In this document: positions 7,035-9,397 of the stretch, piece by piece
Numbering within the stretch: the first letter of the stretch is position 1
Layout: each line of letters starts with the position of its first letter
Assembly: GCA_030263615.1 (NCBI GenBank)
Contig: SZPH01000109.1
Coordinates: 1 to 9,397 of the forward strand
DNA from: Villigracilis sp900696595
Lineage (GTDB): Bacteria; Chloroflexota; Anaerolineae; Anaerolineales; Villigracilaceae
DNA: 9,397 bases
Reading direction: 5' to 3'
Notes under the pieces: model-generated
Told to the model about the DNA's origin: nothing
Database searches by the model: none
The model's input: the letters and a program-made list of their open reading frames with translations, nothing else
Made by a program: the position numbers and the translations under genes

Positions 7035-7125
7035 TGCGCTTTACATCCAGACAGCCGGGAAATCTCTTTCCGTATTGACGACTGTCAGACCCGAACGGCG
7101 TTCGGGGGCTACTCCCCATCGGAGT
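7026..7125 (-). ncRNA. yybP-ykoY family manganese riboswitch
   Basis: Read on the - strand, the leader has the family's diagnostic parts in order. First is GGGGAGTAGC (7108-7117), the conserved first metal-binding loop. It is followed by a strong hairpin, CCCGAAC/GTTCGGG with a three-base loop. Then comes GTCGTCAATACGG (7070-7082), the second conserved loop, a small GGAAA/TTTCC hairpin, CTGTC pairing back to GACAG, and the closing CAAGACC. The P1 stem can be CGAT (7118-7121) with ATCG (7026-7029). The family binds Mn2+ and turns on exporters and related genes. Here the P1 3' strand overlaps the terminator's 5' strand, so ligand binding should prevent termination: an ON switch. It heads the small membrane protein and P-type ATPase genes. 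Confidence 0.87.
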
Positions 7126-7131
7126 AATTAA

Positions 7132-7160
7132 AGTTTACAGCGGAATATGGGATGTGTCAA
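7132..7160 (-). promoter_or_regulatory. Sigma-70 promoter of the manganese-responsive operon
   Basis: On the - strand a perfect TTGACA (7155-7160) is spaced 17 bp from TAAACT (7132-7137, four of six). The predicted start near 7125 is just before the riboswitch, leaving almost no extra RNA upstream of the P1 strand. The leader to the first ATG is then about 177 nt. Together with the riboswitch and terminator this accounts for most of the 305-bp gap between 6949 and 7253. Confidence 0.72.
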
Positions 7161-7164
7161 TTAC

Positions 7165-7198
7165 AAAAAAGATAGTCGCGACGGAAGATATCCTTCCG
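7165..7198 (-). terminator. Possible weak terminator after the two-component genes
   Basis: On the - strand CGGAAG (7193-7198) and CTTCCG (7182-7187) form a 6-bp stem with a 5-nt loop. A run of six T follows, but only after 11 bases (7165-7170), and a palindrome GTCGCGAC (7175-7182) lies between. It separates the kinase gene from the operon promoter, but the geometry is poor for an intrinsic terminator. The rest of 7199-7253 shows nothing recognisable. Confidence 0.3.
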
Positions 7199-7253
7199 CT
7201 TTCAGAATGCCGTCGAACGCCTGTTCCGCCATTTTCTTAAACGCGCTTTTTTT

Positions 7254-8600
7254 TCAACCATTGGCCAGCGGTAATTCAATCACCACCCTCAAGCCTTTTC
7301 CTTCTTCGCTCTCGGCGCGGATTTTCCCTTTGTGGATTTCCACAAGGGATTTGGCGATTGCCAGTCCCAGACCGGAGCCGCCGCTGGCGCGGGCGCGGGC
7401 TTGGTCCACGCGGTAGAAGCGGTCGAAGAGGCGTTCCGCTTCGGCGGGACGGACTCCCCTGCCGCTGTCTTGGATCGAGATTTGGATCGCGTTCGCCGTC
7501 CGGCGGGTCTGCAAATCCACGCGGCCTGTTTCGGGGGTGTGATGGAGCGCGTTGTCGAGAATATTGTCGAGGACTTGCGCGAAGCGGCTGGGGTCAAGAT
7601 TCGCTTGCAGGATGCCCGGATCAAGTTCGAGATTAAGGGCGATGCGCCGCCGGTTGAACAGGGTCAGGTAACGGGCGTGGATTCCGCTGATTAAGGCGTT
7701 CACATCCACGGGTTGGAATTCCATCGAAAGTTCGCCCGCGTCGGCGAGCGAGAGAGTCCGCAGGTCGTTGACGAGGCGCTCAAGGCGTTCGGCTTCTTCG
7801 CGGATGATGTCGAAGTTTTTACGCGTGGGTTTGAGGACGCCGTCTTTGACGCCCTCGGCGTGACCGAGAATTAAACTGAGCGGCGTGCGCAGTTCGTGGG
7901 CGATGTCGGCGGTCATCTGTTTGCGGAGGCGCAGCGAACGCTCGAGGTCGCCGGACATTTTGTTGAAGGATTGCGCCAGTTCGCCGATCTCGTCGCGCGA
8001 ACGAACGGGGACCTGTTCGCCGAGCGCGCCGCTCGTCATGTTGCGCGTGGCGCGGGTGAGTTCGCGGAGGGGGCGCGTGATGCTGCGCGAAAGCAAGACG
8101 CCGACGACCAGCGCGAGCAAAGTTGCGCCGACGGCGCTGGCGAAGATGGAGCGATAGAGTCCCTGGAGAAAGGCGTTGTCCATCGGCGTGGGGGACATCG
8201 GTTTGAAGACGAAAAGAATGCCGACGATTGCATCGTCCACTATGATGGGGACGCCGTTGGCCATCTCCGCTTCGGAGAGGCGATAGCCGGGCGGGCGCAT
8301 CATGCCGCCGACGATGACTGTGCCTTCCTCGTCGGCGATGAAGAAGGATGGTTCGCCGCCCTGTCCGTGTCTCATGCCCTGCCCGCGACCGCGTTCTTCG
8401 TATTCTTCGTCCAGGTCGTCCCAGGAGCCGTTCTGGCTGTAATAGCGGGCGAGTTCCTCCGCCAGTTCCGCTTTGTAGCGTTCGTTGATGAAGTCGCCGA
8501 ACTGGCGGTTGGCGGCGAACCGCGCCGCGCCGACCAACAGCCCGGCGCTGACGACGCTGACGAACAGAAAGGCGAGGATGAGTTTTGGCGTGAGTTTCAT
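7254..8600 (-). CDS. Sensor histidine kinase, membrane-bound, BaeS-like architecture
   Basis: The 448-aa protein has a first membrane segment (8-28), an extracytoplasmic sensor region (about 29-150), a second membrane segment (152-171) and a HAMP linker (172-225). The kinase core follows: HisKA with phospho-accepting His235 in ADIAHELRTPLS, the N box DNILDNAL (345-352), DSGRG (378-382), the F box RLFDRFYR (390-397) and GGSGLGLAI (407-415). All catalytic motifs are intact. The sensor region has an acidic run (DDLDEEYEE, 61-69), then Arg/Gly/His-rich GRGQGMRHGQGG (71-82), then a PAS-like strand pattern FFIADEEGTVIVGG (86-99). The stimulus is unknown. The start codon overlaps the regulator's stop as ATGA and has no clear ribosome binding site of its own, so translation is probably coupled. 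Confidence 0.93.
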   Translation of the reverse strand: MKLTPKLILAFLFVSVVSAGLLVGAARFAANRQFGDFINERYKAELAEELARYYSQNGSWDDLDEEYEERGRGQGMRHGQGGEPSFFIADEEGTVIVGGMMRPPGYRLSEAEMANGVPIIVDDAIVGILFVFKPMSPTPMDNAFLQGLYRSIFASAVGATLLALVVGVLLSRSITRPLRELTRATRNMTSGALGEQVPVRSRDEIGELAQSFNKMSGDLERSLRLRKQMTADIAHELRTPLSLILGHAEGVKDGVLKPTRKNFDIIREEAERLERLVNDLRTLSLADAGELSMEFQPVDVNALISGIHARYLTLFNRRRIALNLELDPGILQANLDPSRFAQVLDNILDNALHHTPETGRVDLQTRRTANAIQISIQDSGRGVRPAEAERLFDRFYRVDQARARASGGSGLGLAIAKSLVEIHKGKIRAESEEGKGLRVVIELPLANG

Positions 8601-9283
8601 CGGGATTTTTTCAAACGATAGCCCACGCCGTACACTGTTTCGATGCGCGTCGGTTTGCGCGGGTCGTCTTCGATCTTCGCGCGCAGGTTCTTGACGTGCG
8701 TGTCTATCGTGCGTTCGTAGCCTTCATAGCGCACGCCCTGAATCACATCCAGCAGATCGAGGCGCGAGAAGACCCGGCCGGGGCTGGTCATCAACGCGGC
8801 AAGTAAATCGAATTCGGAGGGAGTCAGATCAACGAGACGGCTGTTCACGTTTACTTCGCGGGTGTCGCGGTCGAGCGTAATGTCGAGCGCTTTCAGCGAT
8901 CTCCCTTTCGACTCGTTCTTTCCGGCGCGTCTCAACACGTTGCGGATGCGCGCCATCAACTCGCGCGGTTTGAACGGTTTGGCGACGTAATCGTCCGCGC
9001 CCAGTTCCAGCCCGATGATCTTGTCCTCGTCCTCCACCTTGGCGGTCAGCATGATGATGGGCGTATCGCTTTCGGCGCGGCGCGCGCGCATGAATTCATA
9101 GCCGTTCATTTCGGGCATCATGATGTCCAGCACAACCAGGTCCGGTTTTTCGCGGCGGGCAACTTCCAGCGCCTCGCGCCCGTTGAACGCGCTTGCCACG
9201 CGATAGCCCTCCTGTTCGAGATAACTCTTCAACAGGGAGACCATGCGCTTCTCGTCGTCCACGATCAGGATCGTCTGTTGCAT
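8597..9283 (-). CDS. OmpR/PhoB-family response regulator
   Basis: This 228-aa regulator has a receiver domain followed by a winged-helix DNA-binding domain. Receiver landmarks are Asp9-Asp10, the phosphorylated Asp53 in VVLDIMMPEMNG, Thr80 in MLTAK and Lys102 in AKPF. The C-terminal half carries the trans_reg_C pattern: LTPSEFDLLAALMTSPGRVFSR, then the recognition-helix stretch RTIDTHVKNLRAKI and the closing YGVGYRLKK. It is the expected partner of the kinase encoded directly downstream with a 4-bp overlap. The frame stays open to an ATG at 9319, which would add 12 residues, but that part lies in a repeat and is unlike the family; MQQTILIVDDE is the usual N terminus. No good ribosome binding site precedes the ATG at 9283, so the message may be leaderless. 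Confidence 0.92.
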   Translation of the reverse strand: MQQTILIVDDEKRMVSLLKSYLEQEGYRVASAFNGREALEVARREKPDLVVLDIMMPEMNGYEFMRARRAESDTPIIMLTAKVEDEDKIIGLELGADDYVAKPFKPRELMARIRNVLRRAGKNESKGRSLKALDITLDRDTREVNVNSRLVDLTPSEFDLLAALMTSPGRVFSRLDLLDVIQGVRYEGYERTIDTHVKNLRAKIEDDPRKPTRIETVYGVGYRLKKSR

Positions 9284-9289
9284 GATTGG

Positions 9290-9319
9290 ATTATCCCATA
9301 AACGAGGTTTGTACCGCAA
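9290..9319 (-). promoter_or_regulatory. Candidate promoter of the two-component operon, possibly leaderless
   Basis: On the - strand GATAAT (9290-9295) matches five of six bases of a -10 box and ends only six bases before the regulator's ATG, so transcription could begin at or next to the start codon. The -35, TTGCGG (9314-9319) at 18-bp spacing, is poor and lies inside the palindromic repeat. Confidence 0.35.
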
Positions 9320-9397
9320 ACTTCAGTTTGCGTTTTGCATAAGGACAAACTGAAGTTTGTCGTACTTTAAACGAGGTTTGTACCGCAAACTTCAGTT
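9299..9397. repeat. Palindromic repeat with 69-bp period, cut by the window edge
   Basis: Bases 9299-9328 and 9368-9397 are identical over 30 bp (beginning TAAACGAGGTTTG). Each copy leads into a palindrome; the first, CGCAAACT with AGTTTGCG, centres at about 9323-9324. Between the copies lies a second hairpin, GACAAACT/AGTTTGTC (about 9344-9361), whose core is the reverse complement of the first. At least one further half-unit would be expected past the edge. No coding sequence is seen in it. It resembles REP-type intergenic repeats; only two copies are visible, so tandem extent is unknown. Confidence 0.75.

Noticed and set aside
7896..8621. + strand open frame of 241 codons opposite the histidine kinase
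   Set aside because: It is antisense to a complete kinase, low-complexity (Ala/Gly/Asp/Arg) and has no family motif.
9284..9319. 12-residue N-terminal extension of the response regulator
   Set aside because: It would begin inside the palindromic repeat and adds residues unlike receiver domains, which normally start just before the Asp-Asp pair.
9299..9397. CRISPR array start
   Set aside because: The repeats are only two, the stretch between them is itself a hairpin related to the repeat, and no cas gene is nearby.

Overview
The window looks like chromosomal DNA from a GC-rich, free-living bacterium. Gene content and repeat style (dispersed palindromes, heptamer-like runs in gaps) fit an Anaerolineae-type Chloroflexota. 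That assignment is an inference from gene type and composition, not from a marker gene.

Layout, left to right. (1) On the + strand, the last ~93 codons of a CcrM-like DNA adenine methyltransferase (its RAMA domain) enter from the left. Directly after its stop codon lies a 138-bp inverted-repeat element flanked by 11-bp direct repeats, which looks like a MITE-type insertion. (2) An acyltransferase-3 membrane protein lies on the - strand (499-1626), with an intrinsic terminator just past its end. (3) A 217-bp divergent gap holds a likely promoter for a + strand universal stress protein (1843-2277). (4) The rest is on the - strand. A GMC-type, cholesterol-oxidase-like flavoprotein (2274-3875) converges on the stress gene with overlapping stop codons. 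Upstream of it are a 897-aa P2A-type cation ATPase (4019-6712), a 72-aa membrane protein (6730-6948), a 5' leader carrying a yybP-ykoY manganese riboswitch with an intrinsic terminator, and a good sigma-70 promoter at 7132-7160. (5) Further upstream is a two-component pair, a histidine kinase (7254-8600) and an OmpR-type regulator (8597-9283), joined by an ATGA overlap. (6) The window ends in a palindromic repeat with a 69-bp period that runs off the edge.

The central system is the manganese-responsive operon. The promoter starts an RNA near 7125 that folds almost at once into the riboswitch. The 3' side of its P1 region is also the 5' half of the terminator stem, so ligand binding should block termination and allow transcription into the small membrane protein and the ATPase. 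This makes the ATPase, which would otherwise be labelled a Ca2+ pump, a probable Mn2+ (or Mn2+/Ca2+) exporter. The 72-aa protein sits first in the operon, with its stop codon overlapping the pump's ribosome binding site, and I do not recognise its family. It is the best candidate here for something undescribed: a possible small partner or regulator of the pump. The neighbouring two-component system may sense envelope or metal stress, but no link to the pump is shown by the sequence.
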